Translations under genes and position numbers: made by a program
The notes under the pieces: model-generated
Database searches by the model: none
Told to the model about the DNA's origin: nothing
What the model saw: only the letters and a program-made list of their open reading frames with translations
Origin: Aliitabrizicola sp041905595
Lineage (GTDB): Bacteria; Pseudomonadota; Alphaproteobacteria; Rhodobacterales; Rhodobacteraceae
Assembly (NCBI GenBank): GCA_041905595.1
Contig: JAYRKT010000018.1
Span: forward strand, 16,382 to 80,381
Direction: 5' to 3'
DNA: 64,000 nucleotides
Shown: in pieces, positions 24,977 to 33,540 of the stretch
How the letters are laid out: each line of letters opens with the position of its first letter
How positions within the stretch are numbered: position 1 is the stretch's first letter

Positions 24977-25687
24977 TCAGGCGCTGGCCCGCAACTTCTG
25001 CACGGGCGGCGGCGCATAGCCGCCAAGGCGCGAGGTGCGCAGGCCAAGCCCCACCATCGCCTCGGCCATCCGGACGGCACAGGACACGCCATCCAGCACC
25101 GGCAGCCCATGCTCGGCCGACAGTTGCCCGGCCAGATCGGCCATGCCCGCACAACCCAGCACGATCGCCTCCGCCCGGTCCTCAGCCACAGCGCGGCCGA
25201 TTTCCGCGCTGATCCGCAGGCAGGCATCGGACCCGGGATGCTCCAGCTCCAGCACGGCGACCTCGGATGACCTGACGCGTGCACAGCGGGCGGCCAGGCC
25301 ATAGCGGTGAAGGTTGTGCTCCAGCGCGGGCACCGACCTGGCCAATGTCGTCACGACCGAGAACTTGTTCGCGAGCATGGACGCGAAGTGATAGGCGGCC
25401 TCGCCGATGCCAACCACCGGCTTTTCGGTCAGACACCGGGCGGCATCGAGGCCGGTATCGTCGAAACAGGCGATGATGACCGCATCAAAGGACGAGGCGG
25501 TCTGGATTGTCCGCAACAGGCCGGGAACGCTGAGCGCCTCGTCGTAATAGCCCTCGATCGACACCGGTCCGTCGGGCGGGTTGACGGCCACGATTTCGGT
25601 CTTCACCGTGGCCGCCGCCTTGGCCGCCTTGCCGATCTTCTCGGTCATCGAGGCCGTGGAGTTCGGGTTGATGACAAGCAGGCGCAT
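24977..25687 (-). CDS. Asp/Glu/hydantoin racemase-family protein
   Basis: 236 residues. The N-terminus MRLLVINPNSTASMTEKIGK is typical of hydantoin racemases, and the two catalytic cysteines of the family are seen in IIACFDDTGLDAAR (about residue 74) and VLGCAGMADLAG (about 181). It follows livF-like gene by one base and is the last gene of the Liv-type operon. Members racemise hydantoins, aspartate/glutamate or isomerise maleate; the association with a Liv-type importer suggests a transported chiral amide or amino acid-like substrate. Confidence 0.82.
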   Translation of the reverse strand: MRLLVINPNSTASMTEKIGKAAKAAATVKTEIVAVNPPDGPVSIEGYYDEALSVPGLLRTIQTASSFDAVIIACFDDTGLDAARCLTEKPVVGIGEAAYHFASMLANKFSVVTTLARSVPALEHNLHRYGLAARCARVRSSEVAVLELEHPGSDACLRISAEIGRAVAEDRAEAIVLGCAGMADLAGQLSAEHGLPVLDGVSCAVRMAEAMVGLGLRTSRLGGYAPPPVQKLRASA

Positions 25688-25688
25688 G

Positions 25689-26441
25689 TCAGAGCTCTCC
25701 GCCCAGGTAGGCGGCCTTGATCCGCTCGTCGTGCATCAGGTCCTTCGAGACGCCGGACAGCACGATCTGGCCGGTGGAAAGCGCATAGGCGCGGTTCGAG
25801 ATCGACAGCGCCATGCGGCTGTTCTGTTCCACCAGAAGGACGCTGACCCCTTCATCCCGGCTGATCGCCACGATGGCGCGGGCGATGTCCTGCACCAGCT
25901 TCGGCGCGATGCCGAGGCTGGGTTCGTCGAGAAGCAGAAGCTTCGGCTTGGCCATCAGGGCGCGGCCAATCACCATCATCTGCTGCTCGCCGCCCGACAG
26001 GGTGCTCGCCTGCTGATGGAAGCGCTCCTTCAGGCGGGGAAAGCGGGCCAGCACGCTTTCGAGCGTTCTCTCGATCCCGTCCTTGTCGGTCCGGGTGAAG
26101 GCGCCCATCAGCAGGTTGTCCTTCACGCTCATCAGCGGAAAGACGCGACGCCCCTCGGGCACCATGGCGATGCCGCGCTTCACGATCTCGGCCGCGGGGC
26201 GGCCATCGATCCGGTCACCAAGGTAGCTGATGGAGCCGGACTTGATCTTGCGCAGCCCGGTGATCGCCCGAAGGATCGAGGATTTCCCGGCCCCGTTCGC
26301 GCCGATCAGGGCGACAGTCTCGCCTTCGTACAGTTCGATCGACACGCCCTTCAGCGCATAGACATGGTCATAATAGAGTTCGACGTTCTCGAAGCTCAGC
26401 ATCTTGCGGGCCGGCTCGGATTTGATTGCGGTCACGGTCAT
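25689..26441 (-). CDS. Branched-chain-type ABC transporter ATPase, LivF
   Basis: 250 residues. Walker A IGANGAGKSSILRAI, signature LSGGEQQMMVIGRAL, Walker B LLLLDEPSLGIAP with the LivF-typical SLGIAPKLV. It lies 3 bases after the LivG stop and forms the ATPase pair of the importer with it. Confidence 0.92.
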   Translation of the reverse strand: MTVTAIKSEPARKMLSFENVELYYDHVYALKGVSIELYEGETVALIGANGAGKSSILRAITGLRKIKSGSISYLGDRIDGRPAAEIVKRGIAMVPEGRRVFPLMSVKDNLLMGAFTRTDKDGIERTLESVLARFPRLKERFHQQASTLSGGEQQMMVIGRALMAKPKLLLLDEPSLGIAPKLVQDIARAIVAISRDEGVSVLLVEQNSRMALSISNRAYALSTGQIVLSGVSKDLMHDERIKAAYLGGEL

Positions 26442-26444
26442 GTT

Positions 26445-27230
26445 TCACATCCCGATCGCGGCGTCTTCGCTGCCCAGATAGGCCTCGATGACGCGCGGGT
26501 TGGCCTGGATTTCGGCGGGGGTGCCTTCGGCGATCTTCTCGCCGAAGTTGATGCAGACGATCCTGTCCGAGATCTTCATCACCGCCGGCATGTCATGCTC
26601 GACCAGCAGGACCGTCAGGCCCCGCTCGTCGCGCAAGCGGCGGACGAGGTTGACCATCCGCATGGTCTCGTCGTGGTTCATGCCCGCAAAGGGTTCGTCC
26701 AGCAGGATGACCTCGGGATGGGTGGCAAGCCCGATGGCCATGCCAAGCGCCCGCAGGTGGCCCTGCGGCAGGTTCGACGCCATCTCGTTCCGGATCGCCT
26801 GGAGGCCGAGGAAGTCGATGATGTCATCGGCCGAACGGGCGAAATCCGCTTCATCCGATCGCGCCTGACCAGAGCCGAAGAAGAACCCCAGAAGCGACGC
26901 CTTCGACCGCAGGTGATGGGCGACGATGACGTTCTCGCGCACGGTCATCGACTTGAAGATCGTCGTCTCCTGAAAGGTGCGGACCACGCCCAGGCGCGCC
27001 ACCTTGTGCGGCGGCATGCCCGAGATGCGGTTACCCTTGAACAGGACCTCGCCCGTCGTCGGGGTCACGAAGCCCGCGATCTGCTTGAACAGCGTGGACT
27101 TGCCCGCGCCGTTCGGGCCGATCACCGACAGGATTTCGCGCGGCGCGACGTCGAAAGTGATGTCGCTGTTGGCCGTCAGCCCGCCATAGCGCTTGGTGAC
27201 GCCCTTGATCTGAAGGATCGGCGCGGTCAT
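26445..27230 (-). CDS. Branched-chain-type ABC transporter ATPase, LivG
   Basis: 261 residues. Walker A IGPNGAGKSTLFKQIAGF, long LivG-type insertion, signature region NLPQGHLRALGMAIGLA, Walker B VILLDEPFAGMNHDE. The signature motif is LPQGHLR rather than the usual LSxGQ/LPYGxQR, a variant seen in this family. It overlaps LivM by 4 bases. Confidence 0.9.
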   Translation of the reverse strand: MTAPILQIKGVTKRYGGLTANSDITFDVAPREILSVIGPNGAGKSTLFKQIAGFVTPTTGEVLFKGNRISGMPPHKVARLGVVRTFQETTIFKSMTVRENVIVAHHLRSKASLLGFFFGSGQARSDEADFARSADDIIDFLGLQAIRNEMASNLPQGHLRALGMAIGLATHPEVILLDEPFAGMNHDETMRMVNLVRRLRDERGLTVLLVEHDMPAVMKISDRIVCINFGEKIAEGTPAEIQANPRVIEAYLGSEDAAIGM

Positions 27231-28249
27231 TTGCGGCCCCCTTTTCGGTCAAAGAGACTGAGGACACCATTCGGCAGGATCAGCATCAGGGCGATCATCG
27301 CACCCGAATAGATCAGTAGCTGGTACTGCTTCGCGATCGAAAGAAGGTCCCATCCGAAGTAGAGGAGCAGCGTGCCAAGCATCGGCCCGAATACATATCC
27401 AAGCCCGCCGAGGAAGCAGTAGAGCATGAAGTTCACGCTGTCGCTGACTACGAAGGATGACGGGTAGATCGACTGCGAGATCGCGACGAAGATCGCCCCC
27501 GCCAGCCCGCCGAAGAAGGATGAGATGGCGTAGGCCAGAACCCTCAGCATCGCGGTGTTGACGCCGATCGAGGCCGAAAGTTCCTCGTTCTGCTGGAGCG
27601 ACCGGCACAGGTGGCCAAGGCGCGAATTCACGATCCGCCAGAGGACGAGGTAGGTAAGCACCATGAGCACCGCCGCCATAAGGTAGAAGGCAAGCTTCGG
27701 GTTCTCCAGCGTGGCGAAGTCGGGAATGATGGTCAGCCCGAAGATCGAAAGCTCGCCCGGCAGCGGGATCGAGGTGATGCCTTTCGCGCCTTGAGTGATC
27801 GGCAGGGCCAGGGCGGTCAGGCGGGCGACCTCGGTCAGGACCAGCGTCACCATCGCGAAGTAGACACCGCGCAACCGCAGGATCGGCACGCCGATCAGCA
27901 CGGAAACCGCCGCGCAGAACAGACCGGCCAAGGGCAGGGTCAGCCAGAAGTTCACGCCAGCCTGCGTCATGAGGATGGCCGAGACATAGCCGCCAAGCAG
28001 GGCATAGGCCCCTTGTCCGATATTGATCCGGCCAATGTAGAAGGTCAGCCAGACCCCTGCGGCCGAAACGGACAGCAGCGCCACCGAGGTGAGGGTGTAA
28101 TAGAAATCCCAACGGCCGGTCAGGTGGATGAAGGCCGGGACCAGAACGAAGACGCCCAGAAGGAAAGCGCCAACGCCAAGTAGTCTGGATGTTGTCATGG
28201 CTTGGGTCCGGGAAACGGGAGCGATTGTGATCAGGGTGGGGTCGCTCAT
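27227..28249 (-). CDS. Branched-chain-type ABC transporter permease, LivM
   Basis: 340 residues with about 10 membrane helices; GRINIGQGAYALLGGYVSAI and the EAA-like loop RLGHLCRSLQQNEELSASIG are family hallmarks. The gene lies 4 bases after LivH and overlaps LivG. The N-terminal 25 residues before MTTSRLLGVGAFLLGVFVL may be part of a longer cytoplasmic start. Confidence 0.9.
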   Translation of the reverse strand: MSDPTLITIAPVSRTQAMTTSRLLGVGAFLLGVFVLVPAFIHLTGRWDFYYTLTSVALLSVSAAGVWLTFYIGRINIGQGAYALLGGYVSAILMTQAGVNFWLTLPLAGLFCAAVSVLIGVPILRLRGVYFAMVTLVLTEVARLTALALPITQGAKGITSIPLPGELSIFGLTIIPDFATLENPKLAFYLMAAVLMVLTYLVLWRIVNSRLGHLCRSLQQNEELSASIGVNTAMLRVLAYAISSFFGGLAGAIFVAISQSIYPSSFVVSDSVNFMLYCFLGGLGYVFGPMLGTLLLYFGWDLLSIAKQYQLLIYSGAMIALMLILPNGVLSLFDRKGGRK

Positions 28250-28253
28250 CGGA

Positions 28254-29123
28254 TCAACCCCACGGCTTGCCCATCAGGCCCTGCGGCCGGATGGCGAGGA
28301 AGACCATCAGCGTGACGAAGATCACGAGGTACGTTATGTCCCCGTAGGCCGCGAGCACGGAAAGGCCTACGGATTCCATCATGCCCAGGATGAAGCCCCC
28401 TGCGATGGCACCCGAGATCACGCCGGCCCCGCCGATCATGATCATCAGGAAAGCCTTGACCGAGGTCGGCCCGCCCATCCCGAGGTTGACGCCGGTGATC
28501 GTGACCAGAAGTCCGCCGACCAGACCGGCAAGCATCGCTCCGATGGCAAAGCCGATCATCGAATAGCGATCGACGTCTACACCCATGAGCTGGGCGGCCA
28601 TCCGGTCTTGCGCCAGGGCGCGCATGGCGCGTCCGGTGCGCGAATACTGCATGAAGAGGATGAAGGCGACGATCAGGGCAATGGCGAGGACCGCGATCAG
28701 GATGCGGTCATAGGGCATGATAAGCCGCATGTCCCAGTTGAACACGCCATTCACGATCTTCGGCACGCCGCGCTGCTTTTCGCCGAAGAGAAGCAGGATG
28801 ACCGCGTCGAGGAAGAAGGCGATCCCTGCCGCAAGCAGCATCGTGGATTCGTCGCGCTTGGATTTGCGAACGACTGGACGGAACAGAAAGCGCTCGATCA
28901 GCGCGCCCATGACGGCAAGCGCCACCGCCGAGGCGAGAAGGCCCACGATGAACGGCAAGCCGAACTGGGCAACCACAGTATAGGTGACGAAGCCGCCGAA
29001 GACGTACATCTGCCCATGGGCGAAGTTCAGCACGTTCATCAGCGAGAAGATAAGCGTCAGTCCCAACGCGATGAGCGCGTATTGCGCCCCCAGGTAAAGA
29101 CCGTTGGCAAGGATCTGTTCCAT
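28254..29123 (-). CDS. Branched-chain-type ABC transporter permease, LivH
   Basis: 289 residues, about 8 membrane helices, start MEQILANGLYLGAQYALIAL, with NFAHGQMYVFGGFVTY and RAMRALAQDRMAAQLMGVDV (EAA-like loop). First gene after the binding protein and its hairpin; forms the channel with LivM. Confidence 0.92.
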   Translation of the reverse strand: MEQILANGLYLGAQYALIALGLTLIFSLMNVLNFAHGQMYVFGGFVTYTVVAQFGLPFIVGLLASAVALAVMGALIERFLFRPVVRKSKRDESTMLLAAGIAFFLDAVILLLFGEKQRGVPKIVNGVFNWDMRLIMPYDRILIAVLAIALIVAFILFMQYSRTGRAMRALAQDRMAAQLMGVDVDRYSMIGFAIGAMLAGLVGGLLVTITGVNLGMGGPTSVKAFLMIMIGGAGVISGAIAGGFILGMMESVGLSVLAAYGDITYLVIFVTLMVFLAIRPQGLMGKPWG

Positions 29124-29161
29124 CGGTGAGGTCCTTTGCGGAAAAGACAGCAGAACCCGGG

Positions 29162-29182
29162 CCGGGCAGTCGCACTGCCCGG
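29162..29182 (-). terminator. Intercistronic hairpin after the LivK-like gene
   Basis: A perfect 9-bp stem CCGGGCAGT / ACTGCCCGG with loop CGC lies 34 bases after the binding-protein stop and before the permease genes. No U-run. Likely limits expression of downstream genes or stabilises the upstream message. Confidence 0.55.
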
Positions 29183-29215
29183 ATCCTGCATCTGACTCTG
29201 CGTGGTCTTTTGGCC

Positions 29216-30406
29216 TCAGTCGACCTGTGCGACGAACAGCGTTTCGAACTTGCCGTCCTTGAACTCGTTCACCACCAGCGGCACGGAAACCTGGCGCTTC
29301 TGGCCGAACGAGGTCGTGCCGACATAGCTGAGTTTGGCATCACCCACCATGAAGGGGTTGGGCGCGCTGAACGTATCGATCGTCTTCTTGAACTCTTCGA
29401 CATTATCGATCGCCGCCGGGTTCGCCTTCAGCGTCTCGATGATGTATTCGAGCGCATAGACCTTGGTGTTCGACTCGTCGTTGTATTCGCCGAACATCTT
29501 GGTGTAGCGGTCGACGAATTCCTTCATCGCGTCGCTCGCCAGTTCCGGGGTCGAGGCCCCGCCAACCGAGATGAAGCCGTTCGCGAGGTCGCCTGCGCCT
29601 TCCATCAGCACGGTGGCATCCTGCGCGGTCTCGGTCGAGATCAGGCCGGTATAGCCCAGTTCGCGGGCCGAGCGGATCAGCTGCGGCGCGTTGGCCGGCG
29701 ACACGCCCGACAGGACCAGCAGGTCGGGGGCGCTCTGGATCACAGGCAGAAGGACCGGGGTAAAGTCGGTGGTGTCAACCTGGTAGGTCACGCTGTCCGA
29801 CACGACTTCAAGACCAAGCGCCTTCGCGGCTTCGACGCCGCCATCCCGCTGGCTCAGCGGGTCGGATTCGTTGGCGGCGACGAAGGCCACCTTCTTCACG
29901 CCCTTGTTGTCCATGAGATACTTGTAGATCGCCGGACCCGACTGGTAGTTCGCCACCATCCCCAGGATCGCGTTCGAAGCGGGCGGCGTGTACAGCTCCT
30001 TCGGGAAGGCGTAGGGGAAGTAGATGATGCCGTTCTGCTCGGCCACGGGGCGTACGGCGGCGGCGCCGTCATCGACGTTCGGGCCGACGACATAGTGGAC
30101 GCCGTCCTGCGCCATCTTTTCCATGCCTGCGATGGCACGCTTGGGGTCCTTCTGGTCATCGAAGGCGACGATCTCGACATCGTAGGTAGTGTCACCGATC
30201 TTCACGCCGCCCAGTTCGTTCAGCCAGGCTGCGCGGGTTTCCATCGAGCGCTGGTTGGAGATGCCCCAGGCCGCCGCCGGGCCCGATGTGACGCCGACGA
30301 AGCCAATCTTCAGCTTGGCATTCTCGGCCCAGGCGGCCGTGTTCGCGGCGAAGGCCAGCGCAAGGGTCAGGCCGGTGGTCGCAAGGAAAACGCGTCTCTT
30401 CATCAT
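29216..30406 (-). CDS. Periplasmic binding protein, LivK/amide-urea type
   Basis: 396 residues with signal peptide MMKRRVFLATTGLTLALAFA ending near AWA. KLKIGFVGVTSGPAAAWGIS and VHYVVGPNVDDGAAAVRPVA place it in the type I periplasmic binding fold used by Leu/Ile/Val, amide and urea importers. It heads an operon with two permeases, two ATPases and a racemase-like enzyme, and is divergent from a GntR gene. The ligand is not readable from sequence. Confidence 0.9.
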   Translation of the reverse strand: MMKRRVFLATTGLTLALAFAANTAAWAENAKLKIGFVGVTSGPAAAWGISNQRSMETRAAWLNELGGVKIGDTTYDVEIVAFDDQKDPKRAIAGMEKMAQDGVHYVVGPNVDDGAAAVRPVAEQNGIIYFPYAFPKELYTPPASNAILGMVANYQSGPAIYKYLMDNKGVKKVAFVAANESDPLSQRDGGVEAAKALGLEVVSDSVTYQVDTTDFTPVLLPVIQSAPDLLVLSGVSPANAPQLIRSARELGYTGLISTETAQDATVLMEGAGDLANGFISVGGASTPELASDAMKEFVDRYTKMFGEYNDESNTKVYALEYIIETLKANPAAIDNVEEFKKTIDTFSAPNPFMVGDAKLSYVGTTSFGQKRQVSVPLVVNEFKDGKFETLFVAQVD

Positions 30407-30475
30407 AGTGCTCCCTGTCGTTGGTCTGCGGAATTCAAGTCCGCGACATGATGATTGACGGACGTGCTAACAAAA

Positions 30476-30485
30476 TTGTCAACAA
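30476..30485. promoter_or_regulatory. Putative GntR/FCD operator between livK and gntR
   Basis: TTGTCAACAA resembles the TNGTNNNACNA-type half-palindrome bound by FCD-type GntR proteins. It lies 70 bases upstream of the livK-like start and 93 bases before the divergent GntR gene, in an AT-rich patch. Confidence is limited by its small size. Confidence 0.4.
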
Positions 30486-30577
30486 AAAAGTTTAGTGCTG
30501 TTTACGACGCTCCCCTTGATGCTTGAAATTGTTCGCCTTAGCCTAGCTTCCAATCAGATTTGGAACGGGCACCAGCC

Positions 30578-31288
30578 ATGAACAGCGTCGGCAATGCCGC
30601 CGAACAGGAGAACCGGGACGAGGAACTGGGCGAGGAAGAGATCGTCGAGCGAATCCTCGAGGCGATCATAGACCAGCGCCTGCCCCCCGGCACGAAACTG
30701 TCCGAGGCCGCGCTATGCGAAGCTTTCGGCGTCGGTCGCATGCGGATCCGCCAAAGCCTTCTGCTGCTGGCCAGCAGGGAAGTGGTGGAACTGCTCCCGA
30801 ACCGTGGCGCCTTCGTCGCCTCTCCCACGGCCGAGCAGGCCCGCGAGGTTTTCGAGGCTCGGCTGATGATCGAGCCGAACGTCGCTCGTCTGGCCGCGGA
30901 ACGCGCGACGGACGAAGACCTGAAGGCGCTGCAACGGCACCTTCAGCTGGAGCACGAAGCCCACCGGGGCAACAAGCGGCGCGAGGCCATTCGGCTGTCC
31001 GGCCAGTTTCACGTGCTGCTGGCCGAAATTGCGGACAATGCAGTGGCCTTGCGAATGGTCAAGGAACTGGTGACGCGCACCTCGCTCATCATCGGCATCT
31101 TCGGAAGCCCGGGTGTATCGAATTGTCGTGACGAAGATCATGACGAGATCTTCAATGCCTTCCGTGCGCGCAACAGCGACAGCGCGAGCAGCCTGATGTC
31201 AAAGCACTTGCGCTACATTCAGGAGCATCTGGAGCTTGGCGCGGCCGACGACTCCACCAGCGATCTGGTTGCAATCTTTCGCAAGTGA
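30578..31288 (+). CDS. GntR-family regulator, FCD type, of the Liv operon
   Basis: 236 residues from the ATG at 30578 (an in-frame TTG at 30560 is possible). Winged helix RLPPGTKLSEAALCEAFGVG and RMRIRQSLLLLASREVVELL, then FCD domain with possible metal ligands (QFHVLLAEIADN, DEDHDEIFNAF). An acidic N-terminal tail (EQENRDEELGEEEI) is extra compared with most members. It is divergent from the livK-like gene and is therefore its likely regulator. Its stop is directly followed by an IS3 OrfA remnant. Confidence 0.87.
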   Translation: MNSVGNAAEQENRDEELGEEEIVERILEAIIDQRLPPGTKLSEAALCEAFGVGRMRIRQSLLLLASREVVELLPNRGAFVASPTAEQAREVFEARLMIEPNVARLAAERATDEDLKALQRHLQLEHEAHRGNKRREAIRLSGQFHVLLAEIADNAVALRMVKELVTRTSLIIGIFGSPGVSNCRDEDHDEIFNAFRARNSDSASSLMSKHLRYIQEHLELGAADDSTSDLVAIFRK

Positions 31289-31440
31289 TTGCCCCGGAAG
31301 AGGCACAAGCCGGAGGAGTTCGTCGCGAAGCGCGGGCGTGGCGAGAGATTGGTATCTCCGAGCCGGTCGAACGTTGAGGCGTTACGTTCGATCGGCGTGA
31401 CGCAGGTCACCTGTTGCCGGTGGCGCGAGGAGTTTGTCGG
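31289..31440 (+). pseudogene. Remnant of IS3-family OrfA, N-terminal end
   Basis: The frame reads PRKRHKPEEFVAKRGRGERL and later RSIGVTQVTCCRWREEF, matching the N-terminus of IS3 OrfA (MPRKRHKPEEIVAKLRQ...AIRSIGVTEVTYYRWRQEF, from memory). The start is TTG instead of ATG and the coiled-coil half is missing. The IS fragment begins one base after the GntR stop and cuts into a small gene on the other strand. Confidence 0.75.
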
Positions 31441-31534
31441 CCAGTCGGGATATGTCCAAGCCCCACCGCCGACGGCTGATTTCAACTGACCGGAGTTTCG
31501 TGGCGATCTGTTCTGCGAAAACCTGATCGCTCAT
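31382..31534 (-). pseudogene. Truncated small gene coupled to the LysR gene
   Basis: An ATG at 31534 overlaps the LysR stop by 4 bases (ATGA). The frame gives MSDQVFAEQIATKLRSVEIS and RRRWGLDISRLADKLL before it runs into the IS3 OrfA remnant near 31430 and stops at 31382. The tight coupling suggests a real second gene of the LysR unit whose 3' part was lost when the IS3 element inserted or decayed. I do not recognise the family. Confidence 0.4.
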
Positions 31535-32463
31535 GTCCCGATCCTTTCCGTCAGTTCGGTGTCCAGCTTCTGGCATCGCGCCTTTAGCAAGGCGAGAAGT
31601 GTATCGGACGCTTCGATTCTGGGGCGGTCGAGCGGGCGAAGCGCCGAAATCCGGAACGGCAGTTGCGGCAGGAACGGACGCATGACGACGCCGCGCCCTT
31701 CGTATCGCAGGGCGGTCAGGGGGTTTATCACCGCGACGCCCATCCCTGCGGCCACCAGTTCGCAGACACCGGCGGCGGTCTGGCAGGACACGAAGTTGCG
31801 CCGCTGGACACCCGCATCCACAAGCACCCGTGAGAGCAGAAGCCGGGAGGGGTCATGGGCACCGAGCTCGACGATGTCCTGACCCTCGAGGTCCTGGGCC
31901 CCGATTTGACCTCGTTTCGCCATGGGGTGGGTCGCGGGCATCACCACGACCAGGGCGAGCGACGCTATCGTCGTGACTTCGACTGCCGGGTTGGCGAAGC
32001 CGCCTTCGATCAATCCGATGTCGAAATCGTAGCCAGTGACCGGTGTCTCGTCGATCGGATCGGTTGTCTGGATCTCGACCGACAGACCAGGGATCTTCGC
32101 CCTCAGGTCGGGCAGGACTTCTGGCAGAAGGCTGGTTGCAAAGGCAGGCAGCGTCGCGATGGTCAGCACTTCCTCGTGCGCCCATCGCATCCGTTCCACG
32201 AAGCGGTTCACATCCTCAAGACGCGCGAAGGTGGTCTGGATCTGATGGTAAAGACGCCTCGCCCGGGCGGTCGGATGAAGACGGCGGCGCTTGCGTTCGA
32301 ACAGGGCGAAACCGAGCTGACCTTCGAGCCGAAGCAACTCTCGGGTGATCGTCGGCTGAGACGTTGCAAGCGCGCCGGCGGCCGCAGTGACGGTGCCAAG
32401 GCGCATCACTGCCCGGAAGACCTCGATGTTGCGGAGATTCAGAAGCGGGCTGCGTTGGGGCAT
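31531..32463 (-). CDS. LysR-family regulator
   Basis: 310 residues. Helix-turn-helix FRAVMRLGTVTAAAGALATS and QPTITRELLRLEGQLGFALF, then the LysR substrate-binding domain. It is divergent from the beta-lactamase-fold gene with 126 bases between the starts, the same arrangement as ampR-ampC, and a TCATA-N5-TATGA inverted repeat lies between them. It likely controls the peptide-transport operon and senses a product of it. Effector unknown. Confidence 0.87.
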   Translation of the reverse strand: MPQRSPLLNLRNIEVFRAVMRLGTVTAAAGALATSQPTITRELLRLEGQLGFALFERKRRRLHPTARARRLYHQIQTTFARLEDVNRFVERMRWAHEEVLTIATLPAFATSLLPEVLPDLRAKIPGLSVEIQTTDPIDETPVTGYDFDIGLIEGGFANPAVEVTTIASLALVVVMPATHPMAKRGQIGAQDLEGQDIVELGAHDPSRLLLSRVLVDAGVQRRNFVSCQTAAGVCELVAAGMGVAVINPLTALRYEGRGVVMRPFLPQLPFRISALRPLDRPRIEASDTLLALLKARCQKLDTELTERIGT

Positions 32464-32487
32464 CTCGTGAACCGGAATACTTGAAAA

Positions 32488-32502
32488 TCATATCAGTTAT
32501 GA
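32488..32502. promoter_or_regulatory. Putative LysR operator
   Basis: TCATA-TCAGT-TATGA, a perfect 5-bp inverted repeat, sits 25 bases upstream of the LysR start in an AT-rich patch within the divergent promoter region, where LysR proteins bind their recognition site. It deviates in spacing from the canonical T-N11-A. Confidence 0.4.
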
Positions 32503-32589
32503 ATGAACTTTACGACAGTCTTTTGTATTTTTGGATCCGCTCCGCCGCTACCCTTTTCCTTGAAGTCAGGCGATGCACGCGGGGGATCG

Positions 32590-33540
32590 GTGGATCACGT
32601 TCAATGCCCGGAAAGCCATCCTGCGGCCGCAGCCATGTTGGCCGCCCTTGCGCTTGCGGACGGAGCGATCGGGCAGAACGGCATCGCGGTTGCGGCGTGC
32701 ATCTACCCCGTCTCACTGAGGACAGTCGATCCGGGGGCTTGGGAAAGGCAGCGTCCGTGGACGCATCGCGCCGACGTGCCGATCTATCCGGCAAGCGTGA
32801 TGAAGTTGTTCCTGCTTGCCGTTCTGGCCGACCTCCGCGCCAAGGGTTGGCTCGGGGCCGACGCCGAGGATGACCGCGCCGCACGGGCGATGATCCGGGA
32901 GTCGTCGAACGAGGCGACGGCCTATCTCATGGGTCGGGTGACCGGCGCGTTCGATGGAGACTGCCTGGGAAGCGCCGCCTTGGAGGATTGGCTGAAGCGG
33001 CGGACGCTGGTGCAGGATTGGTTCCGCTCGACCGGCACCGCCGACTACGCGGGCGTCCAGCTTCTACACGCGACATATCAGGACAGCCCATATGGTCGGG
33101 CGCAGCAGGCGCGCACACCGGCCAACGCGAACAGGCTGACCGCCGCCGCCGGCGCCCGGCTGATACATGATATCGCGCGAGGGGCGAGCGCCGGATCGGC
33201 CTGGATGATGGATCTGCTCGATCGCGAGTTCCAGCGACACCCGAACTTCAACGATCCCGAGGGCGATCAGGTCCGCGGGTTTCTCACCGAAGGCCTGCCT
33301 GCGTCGGTGCGGGTCTGGTCCAAGGCCGGGCACACGTCCCAGACCCGGCACGACCTGCTCTATGCCGAAGCGCCCGAGGGTCTGGCCTATGTGCTGTCGG
33401 TGATGACCGAGGGACGCTGGTCTTCGGCGAACGAGACCTTCCTTCCGGCATTTGCCCGCGCCTTCCACGATGCGGCCTGCCGGCTCCGGAGTGATACGAC
33501 ACAAGCCCAAGAGAACACGACAACAGGAGGGAAGACATGA
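32590..33540 (+). CDS. Class A beta-lactamase-fold serine hydrolase, no signal peptide
   Basis: 316 residues from a GTG at 32590 with GGGGGA upstream. All three motifs of the penicillin-recognising fold are seen: Ser69-x-x-Lys72 (PASVMKLF), Ser105-x-Asn107 (ESSNEATAYL) and Lys-x-Gly (WSKAGHTSQTRHD). The region after the SxN motif lacks an obvious ExxLN omega loop of true class A beta-lactamases, so it may be an esterase or a peptidase of the DD-peptidase type. No signal peptide is seen even from an alternative ATG at 32503, which suggests a cytoplasmic enzyme. Its stop overlaps the binding-protein start by 4 bases, making it the first gene of the peptide-transport operon. Confidence 0.75.
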   Translation: MDHVQCPESHPAAAAMLAALALADGAIGQNGIAVAACIYPVSLRTVDPGAWERQRPWTHRADVPIYPASVMKLFLLAVLADLRAKGWLGADAEDDRAARAMIRESSNEATAYLMGRVTGAFDGDCLGSAALEDWLKRRTLVQDWFRSTGTADYAGVQLLHATYQDSPYGRAQQARTPANANRLTAAAGARLIHDIARGASAGSAWMMDLLDREFQRHPNFNDPEGDQVRGFLTEGLPASVRVWSKAGHTSQTRHDLLYAEAPEGLAYVLSVMTEGRWSSANETFLPAFARAFHDAACRLRSDTTQAQENTTTGGKT

